Part shown: in pieces, positions 29,354 to 37,250 of the stretch | Layout: the number at the start of each line of letters is the position of its first letter | Position numbering within the stretch: position 1 is the first letter of the stretch | Assembly (NCBI RefSeq): GCF_020179835.1 | Contig: NZ_JAIUDA010000009.1 | Coordinates: forward strand, 1 to 64,000 | Direction of reading: 5' to 3' | Source: Pantoea sp. alder81 | GTDB lineage: Bacteria; Pseudomonadota; Gammaproteobacteria; Enterobacterales; Enterobacteriaceae | DNA: 64,000 bases | Notes under the pieces: generated by a model | What the model was told of the DNA's origin: nothing | Seen by the model: the letters and a program-made list of their open reading frames with translations, nothing else | The model's database searches: none | Position numbers and translations under genes: made by a program

Positions 29354-29437
29354 ATGAGCAACACAGATAACGCCATAGTCTGGCTGGTCATTGTAGTGAT
29401 TATGGTGTTTGGTTGGCTGAGTACGACGACTTGTTAA
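29354..29437 (+). CDS. 27-residue membrane peptide
   Basis: MSNTDNAIVWLVIVVIMVFG plus seven residues: a single hydrophobic helix after a short polar head. GGAGC stands before the ATG. Tiny membrane peptides are common in lambdoid early operons; this one has no known partner. Confidence 0.4.
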   Translation: MSNTDNAIVWLVIVVIMVFGWLSTTTC

Positions 29438-29459
29438 TCAATTTATTTTAGGAAATCAC

Positions 29460-29726
29460 ATGGAAATCAAAGAGCTTCTGAATGAGATTCAGGAAACGGA
29501 ACGGGCGATTTACAAGGTTAATGAGCTTATTGAGGTAGCAGGTAAATATAAGCTGCCCCTTGTCATTACAGCCTCAAATAACAGCGAATACCGCTCGTAT
29601 GCTGACCAGGAGTTTCTGATGGAAGCTCTGACCATTCAGCGTACCAATGTCAATTTGAGGCTTGAGAAGTTGCTGGAGGCCAAGCAGGTGACTGAGCGTG
29701 TTTTGAGCGGGCTAATTGCTGAGTAA
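29460..29726 (+). CDS. Coiled-coil early protein
   Basis: An 88-residue, mostly helical protein (MEIKELLNEIQETERAIYKVNELIEVAGKYK..., NVNLRLEKLLEAKQVTERVL) with heptad character at both ends. Preceded by AGGAAATCAC and the ATG at 29460. No family recognised. Confidence 0.5.
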   Translation: MEIKELLNEIQETERAIYKVNELIEVAGKYKLPLVITASNNSEYRSYADQEFLMEALTIQRTNVNLRLEKLLEAKQVTERVLSGLIAE

Positions 29727-29773
29727 GGTGCCGTGTTAACGGCGTGGACGCAGCAGAACTTATAGAGGTGAGT

Positions 29774-30091
29774 ATGCAAGCAATTGAAGTTCAGCGTGAT
29801 GAATTGGGGTTCTGGACACACCCGAAATACTTTGAGCCAGCGAACGGTAATGAGTTCGGTGTGTTTGGGGAATTTGAAAAGTGGTTAGAGAGTAATGGGC
29901 TTGAGTCGTACACGCTCTCTCTTGAATGCGACCACAATCAGCAAGAGTTCGCCGAGAAGTACGCAGATGGCGATTATGACGCAGACGTGTCGCTTTGGGA
30001 ACCGACAAAACCTGATGGTGACGGATGGTTTATAGGGTCGATTCACGACACTGAAGACGGACCTTATTGCATCTGGCTCCGCAACATCTAG
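29774..30091 (+). CDS. Acidic early protein of unknown function
   Basis: A 105-residue acidic protein rich in aromatic residues (DELGFWTHPKYFEPANGNEFGVFGEFEKWLES, SLWEPTKPDGDGWFIGSIHDTEDGPYCIWLR). ATG 29774 has GAGGTGAGT just upstream; an earlier frame start lacks a site. Its acidity and size recall small phage DNA-mimic or inhibitor proteins, which is speculation. A terminator follows. Confidence 0.55.
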   Translation: MQAIEVQRDELGFWTHPKYFEPANGNEFGVFGEFEKWLESNGLESYTLSLECDHNQQEFAEKYADGDYDADVSLWEPTKPDGDGWFIGSIHDTEDGPYCIWLRNI

Positions 30092-30115
30092 CCCGCCCCG
30101 AGCGGGTTTCTTTTT
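30091..30115 (+). terminator. Early-operon terminator
   Basis: CCCGC/GCGGG stem with five-base loop then TTTCTTTTT, right after the stop at 30091. Left-operon transcription must be antiterminated by N to pass. Confidence 0.7.
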
Positions 30116-30154
30116 GTCAGTAGTTCGGTAATGCCGGACATGAGGGAGTGAGTG

Positions 30155-30442
30155 ATGAGTGAATTATTGAAAGGTGCGGATGGATTTAAGGCAACTGGTG
30201 GTCCTGCATTTCCACAAAGTGGTGCTACAGATGGCGATGGTGACATTTTTGAAAGCGACCGCATGGGCGGTGGAGGTATGACACTGCGCGATTATCTGGC
30301 AGCGAAGGCGATGCAAGGCGATTGGGCATGCCAATCCGACAGGGTGGGCAACGATATTGATATTGAGTTAATCAAAAAGCGCGCGGAGGTCTATTACTGC
30401 ATGGCCGACGCAATGCTCGCGGCTCGTGCCAGTAACACCTGA
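30155..30442 (+). CDS. Small phage protein with GMTLRDYLAAKAM motif
   Basis: A 95-residue protein typical of phage early regions: GGPAFPQSG, GGGGMTLRDYLAAKAMQGDWA, then a helix ending YYCMADAMLAARA. The motif is common to many Gram-negative phage proteins of unknown role. GAGGGAG stands upstream. Confidence 0.6.
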   Translation: MSELLKGADGFKATGGPAFPQSGATDGDGDIFESDRMGGGGMTLRDYLAAKAMQGDWACQSDRVGNDIDIELIKKRAEVYYCMADAMLAARASNT

Positions 30443-30454
30443 TAGGAGGGTGAG

Positions 30455-30607
30455 ATGAAGATTTTAGTGCAGGTAACGCAAGAAGAGCTGGAAGAAATGG
30501 AAGTAGGCGAACAGGACTTACTGCGCAATGTTCTGGAAGACCTGGACAATGCGAGGTCTTATTCCGGCTTCAGCGTTGATGTTGAGGTAGTAGAGAGTCA
30601 CGAATAG
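30455..30607 (+). CDS. 50-residue acidic early protein
   Basis: MKILVQVTQEELEEMEVGEQ followed by LLRNVLEDLDNARSY and a closing strand FSVDVEVVESHE: a small alpha/beta protein. AGGAGG lies just before ATG 30455. Not recognised. Confidence 0.5.
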   Translation: MKILVQVTQEELEEMEVGEQDLLRNVLEDLDNARSYSGFSVDVEVVESHE

Positions 30608-30693
30608 CAGCGCAATGCCTTCGCTGAGGGCATTTCGGTGCTAGTCACCACCGCCTTAGAGGGCTTCCAGAACCAGAAAGTATCATCCCTTAT

Positions 30694-30720
30694 CGGCACC
30701 GCAATAGTGCCGTTCTTTTT
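30694..30720 (+). terminator. Terminator ahead of cIII
   Basis: CGGCAC/GTGCCG stem with seven-base loop followed by TTCTTTTT. It lies between the 50-residue gene and cIII, so cIII needs N-dependent readthrough. Confidence 0.7.
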
Positions 30721-30755
30721 CCAACACCAATCAACCACTTTCAGGAGCAATACCC

Positions 30756-30908
30756 ATGATGAGCTATTCCATCGCGGGCGGCGTCAGCATGGGCGCTGCT
30801 CAGTTAAACGAGTCACAACTCGACCGAGTTATCGGTCGCATCCGCACCAGCGTTAAGAAAGGCTGGCGCTCAATTATGGACACTCTGAATCAGCCAGGTA
30901 ACCCATGA
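30756..30908 (+). CDS. cIII: CIII lysogeny regulator
   Basis: A 50-residue protein clearly like lambda CIII: YSIAGG (lambda YAIAGW), then ESQLDRVIGRIRTSVKKGWRSIMDTLNQPG (lambda ESLLERITRKLRDGWKRLIDILNQPG). The amphipathic helix inhibits the host protease FtsH and thereby stabilises CII, favouring lysogeny. AGGAG is eight bases before ATG 30756. It confirms that this prophage uses the lambda CII/CIII decision circuit. Confidence 0.85.
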   Translation: MMSYSIAGGVSMGAAQLNESQLDRVIGRIRTSVKKGWRSIMDTLNQPGNP

Positions 30909-31018
30909 AAAATCGCTACTTCACGAAGGCTCAGGAGCTTTCACGAGAGGCCCATCTCTTCGGCGACAAAGCGAAGTGGGCTATGGCAATGCAGCTTTTA
31001 CGGAGGGCTACCCAATGA
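30905..31018 (+). CDS. 37-residue basic protein
   Basis: MKNRYFTKAQELSREAHLFG and a second helix KAKWAMAMQLLRRATQ. The ATG overlaps the cIII stop and its own stop overlaps the next ATG, so it is in a chain of coupled small genes. No function recognised. Confidence 0.5.
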   Translation: MKNRYFTKAQELSREAHLFGDKAKWAMAMQLLRRATQ

Positions 31019-31185
31019 AGTTCCCGCAATCACGCACCGCTCTGATTTCATGGCACCGGCATTACCTGGTGCTGGCAAAAGAGAGTCGCAGTAATGGCGA
31101 TCGCGAATCAGCGGCGCACCTTAATCAGATGGCAGCAGACACGCGCCGTCACATCACAATCCTTCATTCAAAGGCAGCAGCATGA
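31015..31185 (+). CDS. 56-residue early protein
   Basis: A helical basic protein (MKFPQSRTALISWHRHYLVL, ESAAHLNQMAADTRRHIT). GGAGG is seven bases before the ATG, which overlaps the preceding stop. Coupled to the following gene in the same way. Unknown role. Confidence 0.5.
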   Translation: MKFPQSRTALISWHRHYLVLAKESRSNGDRESAAHLNQMAADTRRHITILHSKAAA

Positions 31186-31337
31186 GCGAAGAAGAAGCCA
31201 TCTGGAAAGATTTTGTGCAGGGAATGCTTGGTGAACTGGCTGCCCCTATGACTTACGAGCAAGCCGCAAAGGATGCGATTGCAGACTTCCGCACGGAGCA
31301 ACAACAAGACCGCATCCAATGGTGCGCCCATAACTAA
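31182..31337 (+). CDS. 51-residue acidic early protein
   Basis: MSEEEAIWKDFVQGMLGELA followed by a helical, Gln-rich end (FRTEQQQDRIQWCAHN). It starts over the stop of the gene before and ends 14 bases before the recombination ATPase gene. No family recognised. Confidence 0.5.
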   Translation: MSEEEAIWKDFVQGMLGELAAPMTYEQAAKDAIADFRTEQQQDRIQWCAHN

Positions 31338-31351
31338 CACTGAGGTGTGAG

Positions 31352-32224
31352 ATGAAATTTGAAAAAGCCATGAGAAAGAAAGCCAAGCTACGGCTGGCAC
31401 TTACCGGGCCGAGTGGTTCAGGGAAAACCTACAGCGCATTGCTGGTAGCCAAAGGGATTGGCGGGAGGATTGCGGTGCTCGATACCGAGAAAGGTAGCGC
31501 CTCTCTCTATTCTGACGTTGCTGATTTTGACGTTCTGGAGTTAGAGCCACCATTCGCACCTGAGCGATTCATTGAAGCAATTATCGCGGCTGAACAAGCT
31601 GGTTATGACACGCTGGTTCTGGACAGTATCACGCATGAGTGGAGCGGCGTAGGCGGTTGCCTGGAGTTAGTAGACACGATTGCCAAAGCGAAATTTCGCG
31701 GCAACTCCTGGTCGGCGTGGAGTGAAATTAACCCGCGTCATCGCCTGTTCCTGGACGCAATTCTTCGTTCTCCAATGCACATCATCGCCACCATGCGAAG
31801 CAAGACAGAAACAGCACAGGTTGAAGAGAATGGACGCAAGAAAGTGGCGAAGCTTGGCATGAAATCAGAGCAGCGTGACGGCGTCGAATATGAATTCACT
31901 ACCGTTCTCGATATCGGGCATGAGACGCACCATGCGATCGCCAGCAAAGACAGGACGAAGCTATTCAGTAACGCAGATCCGGTGGTGCTCGGTGAAGAGA
32001 CAGGAAAGCAATTGCTTAACTGGTTGGAGTCAGGAGCAAACCCACTGGAAGAATCGCTGAAGGTATTTACTGAGGCGGCGCATACCGCAGCGGACATGGA
32101 ATCGTTGAAGGCACTGTTTGAGGAAGCATGGCGCACGCTGCGCGGCAGTGAATATCAGGCGAAGGCTAAGGAAATATACGACCTGCGCAAATCAGATTTT
32201 GATAACAAAAGTGAGGCAGCGTAA
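31352..32224 (+). CDS. Sak4-like RecA-fold ATPase for single-strand annealing
   Basis: A 290-residue P-loop ATPase: Walker A GPSGSGKT near residue 19, Walker B TLVLDSITHEW near 86-96. It belongs to the AAA_24/Sak4 type, phage single-strand annealing proteins with a RecA-like core that work with SSB. The next gene is ssb, which overlaps by one base, as is usual for sak4. It replaces the Red/Erf functions of other lambdoid phages. Confidence 0.8.
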   Translation: MKFEKAMRKKAKLRLALTGPSGSGKTYSALLVAKGIGGRIAVLDTEKGSASLYSDVADFDVLELEPPFAPERFIEAIIAAEQAGYDTLVLDSITHEWSGVGGCLELVDTIAKAKFRGNSWSAWSEINPRHRLFLDAILRSPMHIIATMRSKTETAQVEENGRKKVAKLGMKSEQRDGVEYEFTTVLDIGHETHHAIASKDRTKLFSNADPVVLGEETGKQLLNWLESGANPLEESLKVFTEAAHTAADMESLKALFEEAWRTLRGSEYQAKAKEIYDLRKSDFDNKSEAA

Positions 32225-32694
32225 TGGCTAGTCGTGGAGTAAACAAAGTCATCCTTGTTGGGAATTTGGGGCAGAATCCAGAAGTTCGCTATATGCCGAA
32301 CAACGGTGGTGCGGTCACAAATATCACTCTGGCAACGTCGGAGAGTTGGACCGATAAGGCCAGCGGACAGAAGAAAGAGATAACTGAATGGCACCGCGTG
32401 GTGCTGTTTGGAAAGCTGGCTGAAGTCGCTGGTGAGTATCTGCGTAAAGGCTCTCAGGTTTACATCGAAGGACAGCTAAAAACTCGCAAGTGGCAAGACC
32501 AAAGTGGGCAGGAGAAATACACCACTGAGGTTGTCGTCAATGTTGGCGGCACCATGCAGATGCTGGGTGGAAAACAGGAAGGTGGAACGGGAAACCGACA
32601 GCAGCAATCGCAGCAGCAGCGACAGGGTGGGCAATCTACTCCACAGGCGAATAACGAGCCGCCTATGGACTTTGACGACGACATCCCATTCTGA
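32224..32694 (+). CDS. ssb: Phage single-stranded DNA-binding protein
   Basis: A 156-residue SSB. The OB fold is complete (NKVILVGNLGQNPEVRYMPNNGGAVTNITLATSESW... EITEWHRVVLFGKLAEVAGEYLRKGSQVYIEGQL), then a Gln/Gly-rich linker and the acidic tip DFDDDIPF that binds partner proteins. It is coupled to the Sak4-like gene and should stimulate its annealing activity. Confidence 0.95.
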   Translation: MASRGVNKVILVGNLGQNPEVRYMPNNGGAVTNITLATSESWTDKASGQKKEITEWHRVVLFGKLAEVAGEYLRKGSQVYIEGQLKTRKWQDQSGQEKYTTEVVVNVGGTMQMLGGKQEGGTGNRQQQSQQQRQGGQSTPQANNEPPMDFDDDIPF

Positions 32695-32720
32695 TTTAAC
32701 CAACCAATAAGGCCACCACC

Positions 32721-33038
32721 ATGACTTCATCACCGGTACAACCGGCGTATTTCGCACGCCTGAATTCAGCTGACAGCGAGAGAGCGCGCCGCCAAAAGGA
32801 AGTGCTGGAAGGTGTCATGGCGGCCTTATCAGCAAGCAAAGAGGGAAAGGATCACCCTCAACTGCTGACACCTGAGCGAAGGGCTTCGCTCTACATTGGG
32901 CGGTTGGAGTTTAAATGGAATGACGCTATATCACGCCGACCGTTGCTGCCAGTTATTTACGTCACCGAGCCGCTGGAAGACTGGCGCGACTTTACGAACA
33001 CGATACGAGGTCGCTTTGGTGCGACACGACAGGAGTGA
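32721..33038 (+). CDS. Phage protein of unknown function after ssb
   Basis: A 105-residue protein: N-terminal helix with SERARRQKEVLEGVMAAL, then a compact domain (PERRASLYIGRLEFKWNDAISRRPLLPVIYVTEPLEDWRDF). Found in the recombination part of the left operon. I do not recognise it. Confidence 0.55.
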   Translation: MTSSPVQPAYFARLNSADSERARRQKEVLEGVMAALSASKEGKDHPQLLTPERRASLYIGRLEFKWNDAISRRPLLPVIYVTEPLEDWRDFTNTIRGRFGATRQE

Positions 33039-33040
33039 AC

Positions 33041-33430
33041 ATGGCAGTTATTTGCGATTACTGCGGAAAGGATGCCGTGCTTGTCAGCGGAAAGGAAATG
33101 TACCCGCATCGTCCGGATTTGTTCGGGCTTCAGTTCTGGAAATGCTCGCCATGTTCAGCCTGGGTTGGTTGCCATAAACGCTCTAATGCTGTGCCACTTG
33201 GGAGGCTTGCCAATGCTGAACTACGCAAGGCCAAGAGCGCTGCACACGCAGTGTTCGACCCGATATGGAAGTCAGGGAGCAAGAGCAGAAGAGGTGCATA
33301 TGAGTGGCTGAGCAAGCGCCTAAATTTGCCATTCAAAGATTGCCACATCGGCATGTTCAATGTTGAGCAATGCGCTGAAGTGGTGCGCGTATGCAATGAG
33401 CGGGCTGGCCTGTGGCCGGTTGGCGAATAA
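33041..33430 (+). CDS. DUF3268-family zinc-finger protein
   Basis: A 129-residue protein of the DUF3268 type: CDYCGKDAVLVSGKEMYPHRPDLFGLQFWKCSPCSAWVGCH is a four-cysteine zinc site, followed by PLGRLANAELRKAKSAAHAVFDPIW and a C-terminal helical part. ATG 33041 has AGGAG five bases upstream. Often found beside recombination genes in enterobacterial prophages; function not known. Confidence 0.7.
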   Translation: MAVICDYCGKDAVLVSGKEMYPHRPDLFGLQFWKCSPCSAWVGCHKRSNAVPLGRLANAELRKAKSAAHAVFDPIWKSGSKSRRGAYEWLSKRLNLPFKDCHIGMFNVEQCAEVVRVCNERAGLWPVGE

Positions 33431-33439
33431 GGGGAAAGT

Positions 33440-33937
33440 ATGAGCAAGCAATATGCTGAGCGCGATGCGATGGCACTGGATGAGGCGGGCGGTTATTACA
33501 TGCGCCACGTTATGGCTATGACAGGAGAGAAATTGCACGGCAAGGGAGATATCGCCGCTGAACTCGGCTGGCGTGATATGCAGATTGCAGACTTGCAGCA
33601 AAAGCTGGAAGCCAGTGAAGCACTGATGCTGGCTATGCGTGATGATTCCCGTGAGTCGCGCTCGAAGCTGGAGTTGGTGGTGGCGGAGAACGTGACAATG
33701 AAAGAGAGTCGCAAGCGGTTGGGAGAATTCATCCTTGAAGAGATCGATGCTGACTACCCTCTAAATATGGATGTAAAAACCCCAGCTACTGATGCCATGG
33801 TCAATGAGATTCGCGCTGAAGGCATTGAAGCATGGATTTCAAGTCGCAATGGCGGCTGGAACGGAACCACAAAACAGGCTGAGGATTTCGCCAGCCAACT
33901 TCGCACCGATGCAGCTAAAGGTGGCAGCGATGATTAG
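33440..33937 (+). CDS. Ead/Ea22-like accessory protein
   Basis: A 165-residue mostly helical protein with a coiled coil (MQIADLQQKLEASEALMLAMRDDSRESRSKLELVVAENVTMKESRKRL) and a C-terminal region ATDAMVNEIRAEGIEAW often seen in Ea22-like proteins of lambdoid phages. Overlaps the next gene by eight bases. The functional call is tentative. Confidence 0.5.
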   Translation: MSKQYAERDAMALDEAGGYYMRHVMAMTGEKLHGKGDIAAELGWRDMQIADLQQKLEASEALMLAMRDDSRESRSKLELVVAENVTMKESRKRLGEFILEEIDADYPLNMDVKTPATDAMVNEIRAEGIEAWISSRNGGWNGTTKQAEDFASQLRTDAAKGGSDD

Positions 33938-34208
33938 CGATGAGCGCCTAAGAAAGATTCAGCATGACCTTGAATGCTGGCAGCAAGATTACGATGCCGT
34001 TTTTGATGCTGAAAACCACCGCCTTATGGGCGACGCTGCCAGTGCAATTACGGAGTTGCTTACACTGCGTAAACCATTCACACAGCCAATCGCGTGGATT
34101 CATCAAACCACCGGCGCAATGCTTAAAAACTCCGTGATTGAGGAAGTCAGAAAGCAATCATGCGTATGGATACCGCTCTACCGCAAGCCCACCGACAGCA
34201 CCACTTGA
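33930..34208 (+). CDS. 92-residue phage protein
   Basis: MISDERLRKIQHDLECWQQD starts a helical N-terminus; the second half (FTQPIAWIHQTTGAMLKNSVIEEV..., WIPLYRKP) is a short motif that recurs in Ea22-like and related lambdoid proteins. Coupled to the gene before. A short GC hairpin follows. Confidence 0.5.
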   Translation: MISDERLRKIQHDLECWQQDYDAVFDAENHRLMGDAASAITELLTLRKPFTQPIAWIHQTTGAMLKNSVIEEVRKQSCVWIPLYRKPTDSTT

Positions 34209-34226
34209 GTGCTCACCTACCGATAT

Positions 34227-34246
34227 CCGCGAAAGCGGTTTTTTCT
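34227..34246 (+). terminator. Short terminator in the left operon
   Basis: CCGC-GAAA-GCGG followed by six T residues, 19 bases past a stop codon. The stem is short, so efficiency may be low. Confidence 0.5.
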
Positions 34247-34262
34247 TTTGTGGAGAATGAAA

Positions 34263-34475
34263 ATGTCTGACATGGCAGATGAAGCAGCAGGCCTCGAAAG
34301 CTTCAACAACGATTTGGCTGTGAAGAATCGCCCGATACCCGCGCCACGATCGGAAATTTGTCGAAATGGCGATTGCGGCGAGCCATCACCTGAAGGGGCA
34401 AGCTATTGCAGTAAGGAATGCTGCGAGGATCATGGCAAGGAGTTGTGGGCGCAGCGGCACCGGAGGGTGGCATGA
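34263..34475 (+). CDS. Small DksA-like zinc-finger protein
   Basis: A 70-residue protein with a C-terminal four-cysteine finger, CRNGDCGEPSPEGASYCSKECCEDH, similar to small phage TraR/DksA-type proteins but lacking the long coiled coil. GGAG lies seven bases before ATG 34263, and the stop overlaps the methyltransferase start. Possible effect on RNA polymerase is inference. Confidence 0.55.
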   Translation: MSDMADEAAGLESFNNDLAVKNRPIPAPRSEICRNGDCGEPSPEGASYCSKECCEDHGKELWAQRHRRVA

Positions 34476-35206
34476 TTCAACTCCATTGCGGAGACTGCTT
34501 TGATGTTCTGCCCACCATAGCGACTGGTAGTATCGACCTTGTTTGCGCTGACGTTCCATACGGTACCACGGAATGCAAATGGGATTCGGTTCTCGACCTC
34601 GAGCGCATGTGGTCAGAGCTTTATCGGGTTGCCAAGGAAAACGCGGCGATCGTCATCTTCTCCGCTCAGCCGTTCACAAGCGTTCTTGTCGCCAGCAACC
34701 TTAAGCACTGGCGCAGCGAGTGGATTTGGGAGAAAGGTAACGCCACCGGGTTCCTTAATTCCAAAAAGCAGCCGCTTCGGGCTCATGAGAACATTGAGGT
34801 TTTCTACCGCCGTCAGCCAACATACAACCCACAATTCACTCACGGGCATGAGCGCCGCACTAGTAAGCGGAAGTCGGTCAATTCAGAATGCTACGGAAAG
34901 GCTTACACCCTGACGGAATATGATTCAACTTCGCGGTACCCGCGCGATGTTCAGTTCTTCTCGAGCGACAAGCAAAAGGGAAATTACCATCCAACTCAAA
35001 AGCCAGTAGCATTGCTACGGTACCTGATTGAAACCTACAGCAACCCCGGGGAAACAGTCCTGGATTTCACTATGGGTAGCGGTACCGCTGGAGTGGCTTG
35101 CAAGCAATCAGGGCGTAACTTCATAGGTGTTGAGAAAGACCCAACCATTTACCAGGTGGCATGTGATCGCACCGGGTACCGCAACCTAGCAGTTTCAGCA
35201 GCCTAA
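34472..35206 (+). CDS. Phage DNA methyltransferase (N4/N6 type)
   Basis: A 244-residue amino-methyltransferase. The catalytic motif is DVPYG at residues 27-31, a variant of DPPY, and the S-adenosylmethionine site FTMGSG is at 199-204, with HPTQKP at 173-178. Motif IV first and motif I last indicate the beta order. No restriction gene is near, so it probably modifies phage DNA or affects gene control. It overlaps the preceding stop. Confidence 0.85.
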   Translation: MIQLHCGDCFDVLPTIATGSIDLVCADVPYGTTECKWDSVLDLERMWSELYRVAKENAAIVIFSAQPFTSVLVASNLKHWRSEWIWEKGNATGFLNSKKQPLRAHENIEVFYRRQPTYNPQFTHGHERRTSKRKSVNSECYGKAYTLTEYDSTSRYPRDVQFFSSDKQKGNYHPTQKPVALLRYLIETYSNPGETVLDFTMGSGTAGVACKQSGRNFIGVEKDPTIYQVACDRTGYRNLAVSAA

Positions 35207-35255
35207 CCCCCCCTCGCCCAATTAACCTTTATCGCGCTCTGCGTGAGGAGTTGTT

Positions 35256-35633
35256 ATGTCTGAAGAGAAGCAATATTTCGTAGTTTCAGTTAAATGGACT
35301 GAGCGGCGAGAGCCATACATCACGCTGTGGGGGCCAAACAATAGCGGGTACCGTGGGCGCATCGAAAATTCTGGGCGTTATAAACACTCAGATGTCATGA
35401 AGCATCTTGGTTACTACAACACCGGGCATCACACGCTAGCCGTTCCATGCGAACTGATAGAGCCGCTAGCAGTGGATATCAAGCCTGGTTGGTTTGATGG
35501 CGAAGGTGGAAAGTGGATTCCAAACAATAAGGCCAATTGGGACCTGATATTGGCAAATGTCATTGCCAAACCAAAGTATCCACCAAAACCACGATACCGC
35601 GGCGCACCTAAAAGCCATGTGTTCGAAGGATGA
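35256..35633 (+). CDS. Phage protein of unknown function
   Basis: A 125-residue basic protein with many aromatic residues (YFVVSVKWTERREPYITLWGPNNSGYRGRIENSGRY) and a Pro/Arg-rich end. GAGGAG is placed before the ATG. It overlaps a tiny membrane peptide gene by four bases. No known family. Confidence 0.5.
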   Translation: MSEEKQYFVVSVKWTERREPYITLWGPNNSGYRGRIENSGRYKHSDVMKHLGYYNTGHHTLAVPCELIEPLAVDIKPGWFDGEGGKWIPNNKANWDLILANVIAKPKYPPKPRYRGAPKSHVFEG

Positions 35634-35734
35634 CCACCACCTGCGACGAACCCATAACGCTCGGCGACCTGCTTCAGTGGGTTGCCCTAATTGCTTTAAT
35701 CATCATCGCCTGGCTATGGCCTGAACCTAAGTAA
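35630..35734 (+). CDS. 34-residue membrane peptide
   Basis: A polar head (MTTTCDEPITLGDLLQ) and one hydrophobic helix (WVALIALIIIAWLW) with a short tail. The ATG overlaps the stop before. Typical of tiny lambdoid membrane peptides; unknown role. Confidence 0.4.
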   Translation: MTTTCDEPITLGDLLQWVALIALIIIAWLWPEPK

Positions 35735-35803
35735 TGTTGCCATATAGCCACATCCCACCCGATTAACCCTATTTGTTGTCATATACCAACATCCGGAGAG
35801 CCA

Positions 35804-36175
35804 ATGGAAAGCTATTCACTTTCTATGGATGAGGCGTGCGCGTTCCTAGGTATTTCCCGACCAACCTGCCAGCAGTGGATTAAAACCGGCAGGCTGGCGG
35901 CAACGCGCAAAGACCCGTCCAAACCCAAGTCACCCTACCTACTCACGCGTCAGGCATGTATTGCCGCACTCAATAATCCAATGCACACTGTCGCCGTGAG
36001 CGTGGCAGATGCACATGAGGAGAAATCAACATGTCGATCTTCCGCAGGGGCTCCGTCTGGTACGGGAGCTACACGACGCCAGGCGGCAAGCGCATTAAAG
36101 AATCTCTTGGCACAGAGGACAGAAAGCAAGCGCAGGAGCTACACGACCGCCGAAAGGCTGAGTTGTGGCGAATAG
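35804..36175 (+). CDS. xis: Excisionase-like helix-turn-helix protein
   Basis: A 123-residue protein. The N-terminus has a MerR-like excisionase helix-turn-helix: YSLSMDEACAFLGISRPTCQQWIKTGRLAATRKDPSKPKSPYLLTRQACIAAL. The C-terminal 45 residues are read in another frame over the start of the integrase gene, a 145-base overlap. I recall related enterobacterial prophages where the overlap is also kept. Its neighbourhood, directly before int, supports a role in directing excision. Confidence 0.7.
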   Translation: MESYSLSMDEACAFLGISRPTCQQWIKTGRLAATRKDPSKPKSPYLLTRQACIAALNNPMHTVAVSVADAHEEKSTCRSSAGAPSGTGATRRQAASALKNLLAQRTESKRRSYTTAERLSCGE

Positions 36176-37194
36176 AGCGTCTCGGGGATTTCCCTGATGT
36201 GACGTTTGAAGAAGCCTGTATGCGCTGGTTTGAAGAGAAGGCGCACAAGAAGTCTATCGATGCTGACAAGGGCCGGATCGGATTCTGGCTCATGCATTTT
36301 GAAGGGGTATTGCTGAAGGACATCAGCGAAGCGAAGATTTATGCGGCCGTCAGCAAAATGACCAACCGTAAATCAGAGGAACGCTGGAACCAGCGTGCGG
36401 CCACGATGGCGAAGAAGGGAATGGATCTCGGTGCCTATAAGCCGGTGGCAGTTTCCACGTCGACCAAGGCCAAGCACCTTGCGCTGATGAAGGCGCTGAT
36501 GCGCGCCGCAGAACGTGACTGGAAGTGGATCGAGAAGTCACCTGTCATAAAGGTGCCACAGGAAAGAAATAAGCGGGTGCGTTGGCTCGAACCCGCTGAA
36601 GCTCAGCGACTGATTGATGAATGCCCCGAACCCCTCAAGTCTACCGTAGAGTTTGCGCTGGCAACAGGCCTTCGCCGCTCTAACATCGTTGACCTGAAAT
36701 GGCAGCAGATAGACCTGCAGAGGAAGGTGGCATGGATTTACCCGGAGGATAGCAAGTCAGGCAGAGCAATTGGCGTTGCCCTGAATGGCACAGCCGAGAC
36801 CGTTCTGCGCAAACAGATTGGCCGGCATCACAACTGGGTATTCGTTCACACCGAATCAGCGAAGAGAAGTGACGGAACCACAACGGCGACCGTGCGTAAA
36901 ACACGGGTGGATTCCAATACGGCATGGCGGGCAGCGTTAAAACGGGCAGGCATTGAGGATTTCCGTTTCCACGACCTGAGACACACATGGGCGAGCTGGC
37001 TTATTCAGGCCGGAGTGCCATTGTCGGCATTGCAGGAAATGGGCGGCTGGGAAAGTATCGAAATGGTGCAGCGTTATGCTCACCTTGCACCGAATCATTT
37101 AACGGAGCATGCGAGGCAAATTGATGCGATTTTTGGCAGTCGTGTCCCAAATATGTCCCATGGGGAAAATTTGAAAGTGGAGCGAGATAGGTAA
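36031..37194 (+). CDS. int: Tyrosine integrase, DLP12 IntD-like
   Basis: A 387-residue tyrosine recombinase. Catalytic residues are all present: Arg215 (ATGLRRSN), Lys242 (DSKSGRA), His314 and Arg317 (FHDLRHTWASW), Trp340 (GGWESIEMV) and Tyr349. It is close to E. coli DLP12 IntD from its first residues (MSxFRR...GGKRIKESLGT) to its end (HLTEHARxIDxIFG), and IntD also uses argU. The gene ends 16 bases from the tRNA, whose 3' part should be the attachment core. Confidence 0.95.
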   Translation: MSIFRRGSVWYGSYTTPGGKRIKESLGTEDRKQAQELHDRRKAELWRIERLGDFPDVTFEEACMRWFEEKAHKKSIDADKGRIGFWLMHFEGVLLKDISEAKIYAAVSKMTNRKSEERWNQRAATMAKKGMDLGAYKPVAVSTSTKAKHLALMKALMRAAERDWKWIEKSPVIKVPQERNKRVRWLEPAEAQRLIDECPEPLKSTVEFALATGLRRSNIVDLKWQQIDLQRKVAWIYPEDSKSGRAIGVALNGTAETVLRKQIGRHHNWVFVHTESAKRSDGTTTATVRKTRVDSNTAWRAALKRAGIEDFRFHDLRHTWASWLIQAGVPLSALQEMGGWESIEMVQRYAHLAPNHLTEHARQIDAIFGSRVPNMSHGENLKVERDR

Positions 37195-37209
37195 CTCGTT
37201 GATTTAGCT

Positions 37210-37250
37210 TGGCACGCCCTACAGGATTCGAACCTGTGACCTACGGCTTA
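37210..37250. other. Probable prophage attachment site (attR-type) in argU
   Basis: The 3' half of the tRNA faces the integrase gene. In DLP12-type phages the core is the tRNA 3' end, so recombination is expected in about this stretch. The partner copy should be at the other prophage end, outside the window; I found no second copy in the first kilobase. Confidence 0.6.

Noticed and set aside
30638..30856. 72-codon plus-strand frame
   Set aside because: It covers the terminator and the cIII gene in another frame; the cIII match is convincing, this one is not.
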